Source of the DNA: Bradyrhizobium genosp. L
GTDB taxonomy: Bacteria > Pseudomonadota > Alphaproteobacteria > Rhizobiales > Xanthobacteraceae
Reading direction: 5' to 3'
Length of the DNA: 64,000 nucleotides
Assembly: GCF_015624485.1 (NCBI RefSeq)
Contig: NZ_CP061378.1
Location: forward strand, 1,488,001 to 1,552,000
Part shown: positions 7,148 through 15,575 of the stretch, one piece after another
Position numbering within the stretch: position 1 is the stretch's first letter
How the letters are laid out: each line of letters starts with the position of its first letter
Notes under the pieces: generated by a model
What the model was told of the DNA's origin: nothing
The model's database searches: none
What the model saw: the letters and a program-made list of their open reading frames with translations, nothing else
Made by a program: the position numbers and the translations under genes

Positions 7148-9825
7148 GCGGCGGTCCTCCCTTTCAGCGCGGCGACGATGCGGTCGGGCCGGATCGGAAG
7201 CTCGGTCAGGCGGATGCCGATCGCGTCGTGGATCGCGTTGGCGACCGCGGGCGATGTCGGCACCGTCGCCACCTCGCCGATGCCGACGCTGTTGCCGAGC
7301 ACGTGATCGAAGCCGGCCTCGTCGAAGTGTACGTCGATCGCGGGCGTGTCGGCGATTCCCGGAATGCGATAATCCTCCATGCCGGCGGTCAGGACGTCAC
7401 CGTTGTTGGGGTCGAGCTCGCGCGCCTCGTAGAGCGCGTAGCCGAGGCCCTGGATCACGGCGCCGCAAGCCTGGCTATGCGCCAGCACCGGAGCCGCGAC
7501 CTTGCCCACGGCAATGCCGGTGTGCACGTTGAGCACCCGCACATGGCCGAGCCAGGTGTCGACCTCGACCTCGATCACCTGCACCGAGCTCGGCACGCCG
7601 GCGCCGACCACGATGTTGGAGAGGCGGCGCATCATGAAGCCGAACACGATGCCCATGAAGCCGACGTCGCGCAGCGGCGAGCGGATGCTGGGCGCGGTGG
7701 TCTTGCCGTCCTCGCCGCGGGTCTCCGTGACGGCGATATCGGGCGAGCGCGCGATCAGCTCGCGCCATGGTGCGTTCGAGCCCGGCGCCGGCTTCCGCGT
7801 CGCCTGGTCGAGCATCGTGGCCTTCAGCTTCTGGATCGCCGACAGCGTCGGCGGCAAGATCGAGGCGGTGACGCGGCTGCCGCCGGAGCCGGGACCTTCG
7901 GGCAGCGACGAATCGCCGATCCGCACCTCGATCTCGTCCGGCTCGAGATCGAACTCGCGCGCGACGGTATCGGCGATCACGCTACGGGTACCGGTGCCGA
8001 TATCCTGCGTCGCGGTGCTGGCGACGATGCGGCCGCCCCTGACCGCGACCTCGACCTTCACCTTGGGCTGCCAGAGATAGAGCCAATAGCCGGTCGCCAC
8101 CCCGACGCCGCGGCGATAGCGGCCGCTCCCGGCCGGCTTGCGGTTGCGCCAGGTGTCGAGCCCGGACGCCCAGTCGTACAGCCGCTGGCGGTTCGGATCA
8201 GGATCCCAGCGCTTGCGGAGCGCGATCGGATCGACGCCAAGCCGCAGCGCGGCCTCGTCGATCGCCTGCTCCACCGCAAAGGCCATCGGCGGACCGCCGG
8301 GGCCGCGGAAGGCGGCGCCAGGCGGCAAATTGCTGATGACATCGAAATCCGACAACGCCTTTGCTTCGGCCGGATAGATCAGCCGCGCCAACGCCGCGAT
8401 GGTCGAATTGGTCGCCGCACCCGTGTCGGCATGCGCGGTGACTTCGAGCGCCTTCAGGCCGCCCGCTTCGGAGGGCAGCAGCGCGACCTTCACCTCGGCG
8501 GCCGGCCGATAGCCGGCGACCGAGAGCTCCTCGTGCCGGTCGTAGGCGACCCTGACCGGCGCCTTGGCCGCACGTGCGAGCTCGATCGCGACGATCGTCT
8601 CGACGCCGAGGCTCGACTTGGAGCCGAAGCCGCCACCGACGTGATCGGCGATGACGCGGACCTTGTCGTGATCGAGCTTGAAGCGCTTTGCAATCTGCTC
8701 CCGCAGGTGAAACACCCATTGCGACGAGGCGTGCACCGTCAGCCGGTCGCCGTCGAAGCGCGCCACCGCGGCATGCGGCTCGAGGCAGGCATGCTGCTGC
8801 GTGCCGGTGCGAAAGGTGCCTTCGACGAGCAGCCGGCTGCCCGCCTGGCGCGCCTCGTTCACCCAGCTGCGCGCCTTGCCCGCGCGCTGCGAGAACACCG
8901 CGGTCGGCCCGCGGACGTTCTGCTTCCAGGGCGCGGGCCCGCCGCCCACTTCAGAGACGTTGCCGGCACGCTTGCGGCTCGCTCTGTCGAACACCACAGG
9001 CGCGTCGTCCTTGCGGCCGGCATCGAGCCCGATCACCGCGGGGAGGCGCTCGCTGGTCACCTGGATCGCGGCGAGCGCGGCCAGCGCGGTGTTGCGGTCC
9101 TTGGCCGCCACCGCGGCGATCGGCTCGCCGACATAGCGCACGATGCGATCGTCGCCGATCAGCGACACCGCGGCGACGCCGGCCAGTGCGCGCGCCGGCG
9201 CGAGATCGAGCGCGGTGATGCGTGCATGCGCCTCGCGCGAGCGCAGGATCACGCCCTCGAGCTGGCCATCGTGCCTGATATCGACGGTGTATTTTGCCGC
9301 GCCTGTCACCTTGTCGCGGGCCTCGATGCGCGGCGCGACGACATGGTCGCCGTCGAACCGGCCGGCGCAGGCATCCGCCACCGCGCGAAAAATCCCGTCA
9401 TAGGCGCCGCAGCGGCAGAGATGGCCCGACAGCGCCGCGCCGATCTCCTCGCGCGAAGGCACCGCGGTTCCCCTGGTCGCACGCCAATGGTCACAGAACG
9501 CGACAGCCTCGACGATGAAACCCGGCGTGCAGAAGCCGCATTGCAGGGCGTCATGCGCCATGAACGCCTTCTGCACCGGATGCAGCTCTGCCGCGCCGAT
9601 GCCCTCCACCGACGTCACCGACTTGCCGGCGGCAGCCTGCGCCGGCATCAGACAGCTCGCGACCGGCGCGCCGTCGACCAGCACGGTGCAGGCGCCGCAG
9701 ACGCCGGCACCGCAGACCAGCTTGGTTCCGGTCAGGTGGAGCTGATCGCGCACGACGTCGATCAGCAGCGCGTCGGGATCGTCGGGGAGGGTCTCGACCC
9801 GCCCATTGATGGTCATCGTGCTCAT
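7144..9825 (-). CDS. Fused 2Fe-2S and molybdopterin oxidoreductase
   Basis: An 893-residue fusion of two subunits that are often separate. Residues 1-155 are a 2Fe-2S protein with plant-type cysteines C38, C43, C46 and C58 and a second cluster at C96, C99, C137 and C139. From about residue 165 to the end is the molybdopterin-cytosine-dinucleotide hydroxylase, with HVGGGFGSKSS, a region around FRGPGGPPMAFAVE, and the GEVATVPTSPAVANAIHDA segment holding the active-site glutamate. With the FAD subunit it makes a complete cytoplasmic or Tat-independent hydroxylase; no signal peptide is visible. It overlaps the TetR gene upstream and the FAD gene downstream by four bases each, so translation is tightly coupled. 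Confidence 0.92.
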   Translation of the reverse strand: MSTMTINGRVETLPDDPDALLIDVVRDQLHLTGTKLVCGAGVCGACTVLVDGAPVASCLMPAQAAAGKSVTSVEGIGAAELHPVQKAFMAHDALQCGFCTPGFIVEAVAFCDHWRATRGTAVPSREEIGAALSGHLCRCGAYDGIFRAVADACAGRFDGDHVVAPRIEARDKVTGAAKYTVDIRHDGQLEGVILRSREAHARITALDLAPARALAGVAAVSLIGDDRIVRYVGEPIAAVAAKDRNTALAALAAIQVTSERLPAVIGLDAGRKDDAPVVFDRASRKRAGNVSEVGGGPAPWKQNVRGPTAVFSQRAGKARSWVNEARQAGSRLLVEGTFRTGTQQHACLEPHAAVARFDGDRLTVHASSQWVFHLREQIAKRFKLDHDKVRVIADHVGGGFGSKSSLGVETIVAIELARAAKAPVRVAYDRHEELSVAGYRPAAEVKVALLPSEAGGLKALEVTAHADTGAATNSTIAALARLIYPAEAKALSDFDVISNLPPGAAFRGPGGPPMAFAVEQAIDEAALRLGVDPIALRKRWDPDPNRQRLYDWASGLDTWRNRKPAGSGRYRRGVGVATGYWLYLWQPKVKVEVAVRGGRIVASTATQDIGTGTRSVIADTVAREFDLEPDEIEVRIGDSSLPEGPGSGGSRVTASILPPTLSAIQKLKATMLDQATRKPAPGSNAPWRELIARSPDIAVTETRGEDGKTTAPSIRSPLRDVGFMGIVFGFMMRRLSNIVVGAGVPSSVQVIEVEVDTWLGHVRVLNVHTGIAVGKVAAPVLAHSQACGAVIQGLGYALYEARELDPNNGDVLTAGMEDYRIPGIADTPAIDVHFDEAGFDHVLGNSVGIGEVATVPTSPAVANAIHDAIGIRLTELPIRPDRIVAALKGRTAA

Positions 9826-10481
9826 GGACGTCCTCCAGTTTTGCTCGGTGATGGTCTTTTCCTCGCCGTCGCCTTACGGGCGCCCGGCTTCTGCTTGGGC
9901 ACGGCGCCGGCGCAGAGCGCCCGCACCATCATGGTCATGTCCTTGAGGAACGCGTCCGCCGGCTGCATCGCCGGGTGCTGCGACTTCGACCCGTGCACCG
10001 CCATCTCGACCAGCCGCGCGAAATCGGCCGCCGACATGCCCTGCGGCAGCACGAGCTGCAACCTGCGCGCCGTCCGTACCACGACGGCGAACAGGCGCTC
10101 CGCATAGAGCACCGAATATTTCTGGTAGAGGTCGCGCGCCTGCGCGATGTGCTCGGAATACAGCTCCTCGATATGCGGCGAGCCGTCGAAGGAGGCGATC
10201 GCGGTTTTCATCCGCGCGTTCATGCCGGCGGCCAGGATGTCGCCGAGATCGCCGCCGGCCTGCTCCGCGGCGACGACGGCGGCGTCCTCGGCCGCCATGG
10301 CCTGCTCATGCACGCGTTCGACCACGGCGCGGAACAGCGCTTCCTTGGATTCGAAGTGATGATAGAGCGCCTGCCGGGTCAGCCCGGCGGCTTCCGCCAC
10401 CTGCTCGATCGAGGAGCGACGGAAGCCGTGGCGGCGGAACACCAGCATGGTGGCGTCGAGAATGCGGGTCTTCGGTCCCAT
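9822..10481 (-). CDS. TetR-family regulator of the Mo-hydroxylase operon
   Basis: A 219-residue TetR/AcrR repressor. The N-terminal HTH is clear: TRILDATMLVFRRHGFRRSS, then QVAEAAGLTRQALYHHFESK. The C-terminal part is divergent and ends in a basic Lys/Arg/Pro-rich tail. The gene overlaps the start of the fused molybdenum hydroxylase gene by four bases and is first in the operon, so it probably controls its own expression and that of the enzyme. A perfect 8-bp-arm palindrome covers its own start codon (10479-10500), which supports autorepression. The inducer would be expected to be a substrate of the hydroxylase. Confidence 0.9.
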   Translation of the reverse strand: MGPKTRILDATMLVFRRHGFRRSSIEQVAEAAGLTRQALYHHFESKEALFRAVVERVHEQAMAAEDAAVVAAEQAGGDLGDILAAGMNARMKTAIASFDGSPHIEELYSEHIAQARDLYQKYSVLYAERLFAVVVRTARRLQLVLPQGMSAADFARLVEMAVHGSKSQHPAMQPADAFLKDMTMMVRALCAGAVPKQKPGARKATARKRPSPSKTGGRP

Positions 10482-10516
10482 TTGTCGATTTTGACAAATG
10501 TAGAAGAAATGTCAAA
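10479..10516. promoter_or_regulatory. Candidate TetR operator over the start codon
   Basis: CATTTGTC-GATTTT-GACAAATG is a perfect inverted repeat (10479-10500) that includes the TetR ATG. A further half-site TGTCAAATC lies at 10510-10518 and pairs with GATTTTGACA as a second, wider palindrome. This layout suits self-repression of the operon. Confidence 0.6.
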
Positions 10517-10690
10517 TCGCGGTTTGGTGAGAGCGGCGTGACCCGGCCCGCTGCGGCCGATCACGGTCGTGCGAGGTTTCCGGGGCGCGCGGCCTGTGTG
10601 AGCGGCATCACGAACGATCCTGTTGCGGCGTCGTATAGCTCCGTCATGCAGCGGCGAGCCTGCTCGCCCGGAGCTTGCGAGGATACGGAC

Positions 10691-10924
10691 ATGACCCAGG
10701 TCTATCTGCATTGCGCCAATACGCGGGGAGTGTTGATGGATCGCCGTGGCACCTCGGTGGCCAGCCTCGCCGAGGCGTGCGAGGCGGCGACCTGCGCGAT
10801 GCGATCGCTGGTCGCAACGGTCAGCCTGGAAGACTGGCGCGACTGGACCATGCATGTCAGCGACGAGGCCGGCGACGAGATCGTCATCCTTCCCTTCGCA
10901 TCCGTGCTCGGCAAGCCGCACTGA
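10691..10924 (+). CDS. DUF6894-like small protein
   Basis: A 77-residue protein with the layout of the DUF6894 family common in Bradyrhizobium: an opening strand (MTQVYLHCANTRGVLMDRRG), a helix rich in alanine, then WRDWTMHVSDEAGDEIVILPF. Function unknown. The ATG at 10691 is preceded by GAGGATACGGAC, a good ribosome binding site; the longer open frame back to 10538 has no family similarity. It is not in an operon with its neighbours, which read in the opposite direction. Confidence 0.75.
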   Translation: MTQVYLHCANTRGVLMDRRGTSVASLAEACEAATCAMRSLVATVSLEDWRDWTMHVSDEAGDEIVILPFASVLGKPH

Positions 10925-10936
10925 AGCGGCTTGGGT

Positions 10937-11251
10937 TCAGAACTGCTTCGCCAGCAGCGCAAAGCTCTGGCGGATGTAGGTGGCGAGCGGATGTGCCGCG
11001 TCGTTCTGCTTCCACTTCTCCAGCGCCAGGCGCAGCGTCCCCATCGCCACCATCGCGACCAGCCGCAGTCCGTCGCGCCGTGCCGGCGCCGGCCACAGCT
11101 CGCACATGGCCTCCAGCAGGATCTGCTCGGTCTCGACGAACACGGCTTCCTTGCGCGCGCGCAGCGCCTCGGTCGACTGCATCAGGCGGTCGAACACCAC
11201 GGACTCCTTGGTCTCGTAGCGTGACGCGAGCTTGACCAGGCACTTCTGCAC
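10937..11251 (-). pseudogene. Truncated TetR-family regulator (C-terminal remnant)
   Basis: About 105 codons that match the ligand-binding half of an AcrR/TetR regulator (QKCLVKLASRYETKESVVFD, then MQSTEALRARKEAVFVETEQ and TLRLALEKWKQ). No DNA-binding domain is present: a TAG stop lies in frame six codons before the possible GTG at 11251, and the adjoining sequence is the end of an acyltransferase gene. The simplest reading is that a deletion or insertion removed the 5' half of the gene. Expression as a small dimerisation-only protein cannot be excluded. Confidence 0.65.
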
Positions 11252-11266
11252 GGCCTCGAGCGGCGC

Positions 11267-12490
11267 CTAGCTCATCCCGGACCTCGCGGCAGCCAGTCGG
11301 GCCGCAAAGCGATGGTTCGGCGAACCATCCGCCGATTGATCCGTCCCGCGCCATCGCGACAGGCCGCGCCCGAAATCCATCGCGGGCCGCTCGATCCAGC
11401 GATAGGTCAGCGCAGCAAGCGGCACGACCAGGACCACTGACAAAACCAACGCCAGCACCAGCGCCGTGCCGGGCGATCCCAGTTGCAGCAGCTTGTCGTC
11501 ATTGTACCAGACGATCAGGTCGGGGTTCAGCTTGTGGCTCAGATAGGAGCCGACCATCCGCATCACCTGGAACAGGAAGGTGTGGATCATGTAGATCGAG
11601 TAGGACCACAGGCCGAGCTTCTGCAGCGGCGACGTCCGCATCAGCGCCGAGACGATGCCCTGATCGAACGAGAACACGTAGATCACGATCGCCGCGAGCA
11701 GCGGAAAGGCGTATTCCAGGCCGCCCTTCGGCGTGGTCAGCAGGAACACCGCGAACAGCAGGACGCTCCACACCTCCAGCAGATGCGGCGTTGCCAGCCT
11801 GCCATTCGATTGCAGGCGCATGTCGTAGACGAGGCAGCCGGCGAAGAAGCTGAACATGGCGCGCAGTACGCCCCAATCGCTCGACACGAACAGGGAATCC
11901 GGCGATTCCCTGAAGAGCAGCGCGCCGGCCGCGAGGCAAAGCGCCAGAAAGATCTCACGCCGCCGGCGCGGGAACACGATCACGACGGCGGCGAACAGCA
12001 GCGAGACGTAGAACTCGAGCGCGGCGCTCCAGGCCGCGCCGTTCCAGGTCAGCCCGGGATGCAAATGGAAGGCCTGCAGGAACAGGATGTTGGTGACGGC
12101 TTCCCACAGCGTATGGCCCTCGCCGAAGGGAGCCGAGTCGAGCGCGAACGAGCCGCCGCCGCGCGTGAACACCAGCTTGGTGATCTCGATCCCGACGAAC
12201 AGCACGAGCATGATGACGTGCAGCGGCCACAGCCTTGCGAAGCGGGCCGTCGCGAACCGGATGCCGTCGGTGCCTTGCCGGAGGCGGCTGCCATAGGCAT
12301 GGCACAGCACGAAGCCGGACAGCGCGAAGAACATGTCGACGCAGAATTGCAGGTTTGCGAACGACTGCTCGCCCTTGAGCGCGTGGTAAAGCGGGATGTG
12401 GAACAGCACCACGAGCAGCGCGCTGATACCTCTGATCGCATCAAGCGCCTCAAATCGAACCACACCATTAACCGTGCTGTGCCCCGGCAT
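11267..12490 (-). CDS. Acyltransferase-3 family membrane protein
   Basis: A 407-residue integral membrane acyltransferase (OafA/NodX type). It begins with FEALDAIRGISALLVVLFHI, the standard opening with its catalytic-site histidine, followed by FFALSGFVLCHAYGSRL and FATARFARLWPLHV with the conserved arginine. About ten hydrophobic segments follow. Such enzymes move acetyl or other acyl groups onto surface polysaccharide or lipid-linked sugars at the inner membrane. The ATG at 12490 is preceded by GAGGTGTTAC; the upstream TTG is unlikely. It is next to a broken regulator gene, so its local context has been rearranged. Confidence 0.88.
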   Translation of the reverse strand: MPGHSTVNGVVRFEALDAIRGISALLVVLFHIPLYHALKGEQSFANLQFCVDMFFALSGFVLCHAYGSRLRQGTDGIRFATARFARLWPLHVIMLVLFVGIEITKLVFTRGGGSFALDSAPFGEGHTLWEAVTNILFLQAFHLHPGLTWNGAAWSAALEFYVSLLFAAVVIVFPRRRREIFLALCLAAGALLFRESPDSLFVSSDWGVLRAMFSFFAGCLVYDMRLQSNGRLATPHLLEVWSVLLFAVFLLTTPKGGLEYAFPLLAAIVIYVFSFDQGIVSALMRTSPLQKLGLWSYSIYMIHTFLFQVMRMVGSYLSHKLNPDLIVWYNDDKLLQLGSPGTALVLALVLSVVLVVPLAALTYRWIERPAMDFGRGLSRWRGTDQSADGSPNHRFAARLAAARSGMS

Positions 12491-12663
12491 GTAACACCTC
12501 AATTCCAGTTGCGCCTTGCGATGGCTGAACCAGCAAGTTGCGAGCCAGCAGGCGCGACGTGGCGATTAAGCTTGATGCTTCAGCTTAACGGCCTCGCTTC
12601 GTTGCGCTGCATGCGATGCCCGGTATGACGGGCGCGCTTGTAGCGCAGTTGAAGGGCAGACGA

Positions 12664-12894
12664 ATGAGACTGGGAACCGCAATCATCCTCCTGGCATGCA
12701 CGATTTCCGGCACGATAGGAGCCGCAACGTTCCTTCCCCCGAAGCATCGCGTCGCAACCGCAGTCCTGCCGAAGGTCGTTCAAGCTCCGATCGTCGAAGC
12801 CTCGGCATGCGCGTCGCAGACCTGGCCGAACCTCTCCGTGGACTGCCTCACGGGCACCGACCGCGATCAGAAGGTGCGGGTCGTCGCGCAATAG
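12664..12894 (+). CDS. Small exported hypothetical protein
   Basis: A 76-residue protein with a signal peptide (MRLGTAIILLACTISGTIGA) and a short mature part containing ACASQTWPNLSVDCL and DRDQKVRVVAQ. Two cysteines 14 residues apart around a Trp-Pro core suggest one disulfide in the periplasm. I recall similar small secreted proteins in Bradyrhizobium but no function. The ATG at 12664 has GAAGGGCAGACGA before it; an in-frame ATG at 12616 would hide the signal peptide and is less likely. Confidence 0.65.
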   Translation: MRLGTAIILLACTISGTIGAATFLPPKHRVATAVLPKVVQAPIVEASACASQTWPNLSVDCLTGTDRDQKVRVVAQ

Positions 12895-13006
12895 CCGCGC
12901 AGACCCCAAACGTCATTGGGAGACGACCGGCAGGTCGCGCCTGGATCCGTGCTATCGCTTTCGCTTGCGGTGGCGCAGGACAGCGGAACCGCCGCGTGAG
13001 GTGACG

Positions 13007-13600
13007 ATGAGCAGCACGGTCTTCGGCAGACCCGATGGCGTATGGCTGAACGAGCCGGAGCGATGGTCGGCGAATGGTGACAGTCTCGAGCTCGTCACCG
13101 ATGAGGCCACCGACTTCTGGCGCGAAACCCATTACGGCTTCATCAGGGACAGCGGACACTTTTTGGGTTTTCCCGCTGGCGAGGCCTTCACTGCCGAGCT
13201 GCGCGTGCAGGGCGATTTTCGCGAACTCTACGACCAGGCCGGCATCATGGTGCGCGCCGATGCCCAGCATTGGGTCAAGGCCGGGATCGAGTTCTCGGAT
13301 GGCAATCCGATGCTCGGCAGCGTCCTGACCGACGGCCGGTCGGACTGGGCGACCGCGCGCTACAGCCACGACGCCGCCGACTTCCGGATCCGCGCGACCG
13401 TCGCCAACGGCGTGCTGCGCCTGCAGGTGTCCGCCGACGGCAGGCACTGGCCGCTGATGCGGCTGGCGCCGTTTCCGAAAGCGAACTCTTACCTGGTAGG
13501 CCCGATGGCCTGCACGCCGGAACGGGCCGGCCTGAAGGTCGTGTTCTCGGAATTTTACCTGACGCCGCCGCTCGGCAAGGATTTGCACGATCTCGGCTGA
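13007..13600 (+). CDS. DUF1349 concanavalin-like protein
   Basis: A 197-residue protein of the DUF1349 family (concanavalin A-like jelly roll, sometimes named regulation of enolase protein 1). Diagnostic pieces are WRETHYGFIRDSGHFLGF, AELRVQGDFRELYDQAGIMV, RADAQHWVKAGIEFSDG and LVGPMACTPERAGLKVVFSEF. There is no signal peptide, so it is likely cytoplasmic. Members probably bind carbohydrate but no enzyme activity is established. The ATG at 13007 follows GTGAGGTGACG. It stands alone between a small exported protein and a palindromic repeat. Confidence 0.85.
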   Translation: MSSTVFGRPDGVWLNEPERWSANGDSLELVTDEATDFWRETHYGFIRDSGHFLGFPAGEAFTAELRVQGDFRELYDQAGIMVRADAQHWVKAGIEFSDGNPMLGSVLTDGRSDWATARYSHDAADFRIRATVANGVLRLQVSADGRHWPLMRLAPFPKANSYLVGPMACTPERAGLKVVFSEFYLTPPLGKDLHDLG

Positions 13601-13627
13601 AGCATCGACGGCGGCTACAACAAAGGT

Positions 13628-13748
13628 GTCGTCCCGGCGAAAGGCGGGACCCAGAACCACAGGGGCGTGCCGTCCGGGCGAACTGCGGCCCCAGCCTTGC
13701 GCAACAATGATCTTCGGTGGCTATGGGTCCCGACTTTCGTCGGGACGA
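13628..13748. repeat. Dispersed palindromic repeat, GTCGTCCCGGCG type
   Basis: Second copy of the element seen at 1829-1951: GTCGTCCCGGCGAAAGGCGG at the left, and its complement ending CGTCGGGACGAC at 13748. It lies between convergent genes. Confidence 0.8.
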
Positions 13749-13773
13749 CATCGAGTGTGCCGCGCGCGCAGCT

Positions 13774-14595
13774 TCATATCCGCGCCTCCTTGCGCAGCTC
13801 CGTCTCGATCTCGCCGAGAACCCGCGCCAGCCGCTCCGCCCACGCTGTCTCGCCGGCCTGGTCGGAGATCAGATCCTGGCGGATCTCGATGCCGGAGTTC
13901 ATCAGGCCGCGCGTCTCGCCGTGCACGGGGATGGTGTAGTCGGTCTCGTCGCTGACGGCGTAGGGTTCGTTGTCGCCGACCACGAGATCAGCCTCATTGC
14001 GCAGATGCTTCAGCAGCAGCGGCGGCAGCATTGTGTCGCGGTGATAGAGCGTGCCGATGTGCCAGGGCCGCGCGATGCCGGCGTAGACGGGCGTAAAGCT
14101 GTGCAGCGACACCAGCACGGTCGGCAGGCCGCGTTGCGCCCGCGCATCGATCACCGCGTCGATGCGGGCGTGATAGGGATCGAAGATCTGCGCGCGGCGC
14201 AGCTCGGCGGCTTCGCGCGACAGGCCTTCATTGCCGGGAACGGTGGTGGCCTCGCTGATCAGCGGGATCGAGCTTGCGACATGCGGCGGCCGGTTGCAGT
14301 CGATCACCAGCCGCGAATAGCGCTGCGCGACCAGATGGGCGTCGAGCTGGTCGGCGAGCTTGACCGCCACGCCGGCGATGCCGATGTCCCAGGCGATGTG
14401 CCTGACGAGCTCGCTCTCGGGCAGGCCGAGGTCGCCGAGCGGGCTCGGGATCAGCCGGCCATAGTGATCGCAGGTGAAAAGGAACGGCGAGCGACCGTCG
14501 GGATTATGTTCAAGAACCGGTGAAACGTCGGTGTTTGCTAGCAGGACGGATGGACCATCGACGTGACTCACGACATTTTCCTCAACTTTGCCCAT
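13774..14595 (-). CDS. N-formylglutamate amidohydrolase family
   Basis: A 273-residue enzyme of the FGase family (zinc hydrolase related to HutG-type deformylases). Family landmarks: PFLFTCDHYGRLIPSPLGDL near the N-terminus with the metal-binding Asp-His, SRLVIDCNRPP, VLVSLHSFTPVY and a late NEPYAVSDETDYTIPVH segment. It would release formate from N-formylglutamate or a similar N-acyl amino acid in the cytoplasm. No histidine-degradation genes lie beside it, so its physiological substrate is uncertain. It is divergent from two transglutaminase-like genes; the 78 bases between hold the shared promoters. Confidence 0.85.
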   Translation of the reverse strand: MGKVEENVVSHVDGPSVLLANTDVSPVLEHNPDGRSPFLFTCDHYGRLIPSPLGDLGLPESELVRHIAWDIGIAGVAVKLADQLDAHLVAQRYSRLVIDCNRPPHVASSIPLISEATTVPGNEGLSREAAELRRAQIFDPYHARIDAVIDARAQRGLPTVLVSLHSFTPVYAGIARPWHIGTLYHRDTMLPPLLLKHLRNEADLVVGDNEPYAVSDETDYTIPVHGETRGLMNSGIEIRQDLISDQAGETAWAERLARVLGEIETELRKEARI

Positions 14596-14673
14596 TCAAG
14601 CGGCACTCTGGTCTGGAATCGAGCATCATTCGCTATAGATTATGCGGCTTGGAATCACGATGATTGTGTGACG

Positions 14674-15573
14674 ATGCCGCTGCTGAAGATTCATCACAAG
14701 ACCGTTTATCGCTACACGCGCCCGGTGGCCTTTGGCGAGCACTGCATCATGCTGCGCCCGCGCGACGGTCACGATCTGCGCGTGCTCCGCTCCGAGCTTG
14801 TGATCGACCCGCAGCCGATGGCGCTGCGCTGGATCCACGACGTGTTCGGCAACAGCGTCGCGATCGCGACCTTCGACGAGCGCGCCGACGCGCTTACCTT
14901 TGTCGCGACGGCGACGGTCGAGCACAATCCGACCGACCCTTTCGCGCTGACGCCGGATGATGCCGCCTATTTCTATCCGTTCCTCTATGATGATGAGGAA
15001 TTTCCCGATCTGCAGCAGTTCATCACGCCGCAATACGGTGACCCGAACGGCGAGCTGTCGGCCTGGGCGCGGCGCTTCCTCGATGTCGAGCCGCCGACGC
15101 CGACTTTCAAGATCCTGAGCGGCATGACCCACGGCATCCGCGAGGGCTTCCGCTACCGCAGGCGTCACGAGCATGGCACCCAGCATCCGCTCGATACGCT
15201 GCAGACCAGATCGGGCACCTGCCGCGATTATGCGCTGCTGATGATCGAGGCGCTCCGCCGGCTCGGCATTGCCGCGCGTTTCGTTTCCGGCTATCTGGCG
15301 ATGCCGTCGAGCGGCGCGCATGGTTATGTCGGCGGCGGCTCGACCCATGCCTGGGTGCAGGTCTATCTGCCGAATGCAGGCTGGATCGAGTTCGACCCGA
15401 CCAACGGCATCGTCGGCTCGCACGACCTGATCCGTGTCGCGGTCGCGCGCGATCCGCGCCAGGCGATCCCGCTGCACGGCGTCTATCTCGGCCCGGCGGA
15501 CGCCTTCCTGCGCATGGATGTCGATATCAACGTCGTCACGCTCGGTGAGGACGCGGCACGGGAGACGGCCTGA
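14674..15573 (+). CDS. Transglutaminase-like protein with intact triad
   Basis: A 299-residue protein with the N-terminal beta domain and papain-like transglutaminase core of the bacterial family (COG1305). The catalytic triad is complete: C183 in RSGTCRDYALL, H225 in STHAWVQVYLP and D241 in WIEFDPTNG. Such proteins may be cysteine peptidases rather than cross-linkers. No signal peptide is seen. The ATG at 14674 is the first that leaves the standard start (LLKIHHKTVYRYTRPVAFG). It is followed after two bases by a second family member, so the two form an operon. Confidence 0.88.
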   Translation: MPLLKIHHKTVYRYTRPVAFGEHCIMLRPRDGHDLRVLRSELVIDPQPMALRWIHDVFGNSVAIATFDERADALTFVATATVEHNPTDPFALTPDDAAYFYPFLYDDEEFPDLQQFITPQYGDPNGELSAWARRFLDVEPPTPTFKILSGMTHGIREGFRYRRRHEHGTQHPLDTLQTRSGTCRDYALLMIEALRRLGIAARFVSGYLAMPSSGAHGYVGGGSTHAWVQVYLPNAGWIEFDPTNGIVGSHDLIRVAVARDPRQAIPLHGVYLGPADAFLRMDVDINVVTLGEDAARETA

Positions 15574-15575
15574 CG

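Noticed and set aside
7120..10107. A 995-codon plus-strand frame across the molybdenum hydroxylase operon.
   Set aside because: It is antisense of well-recognised genes and has low-complexity Arg/His/Asp composition.
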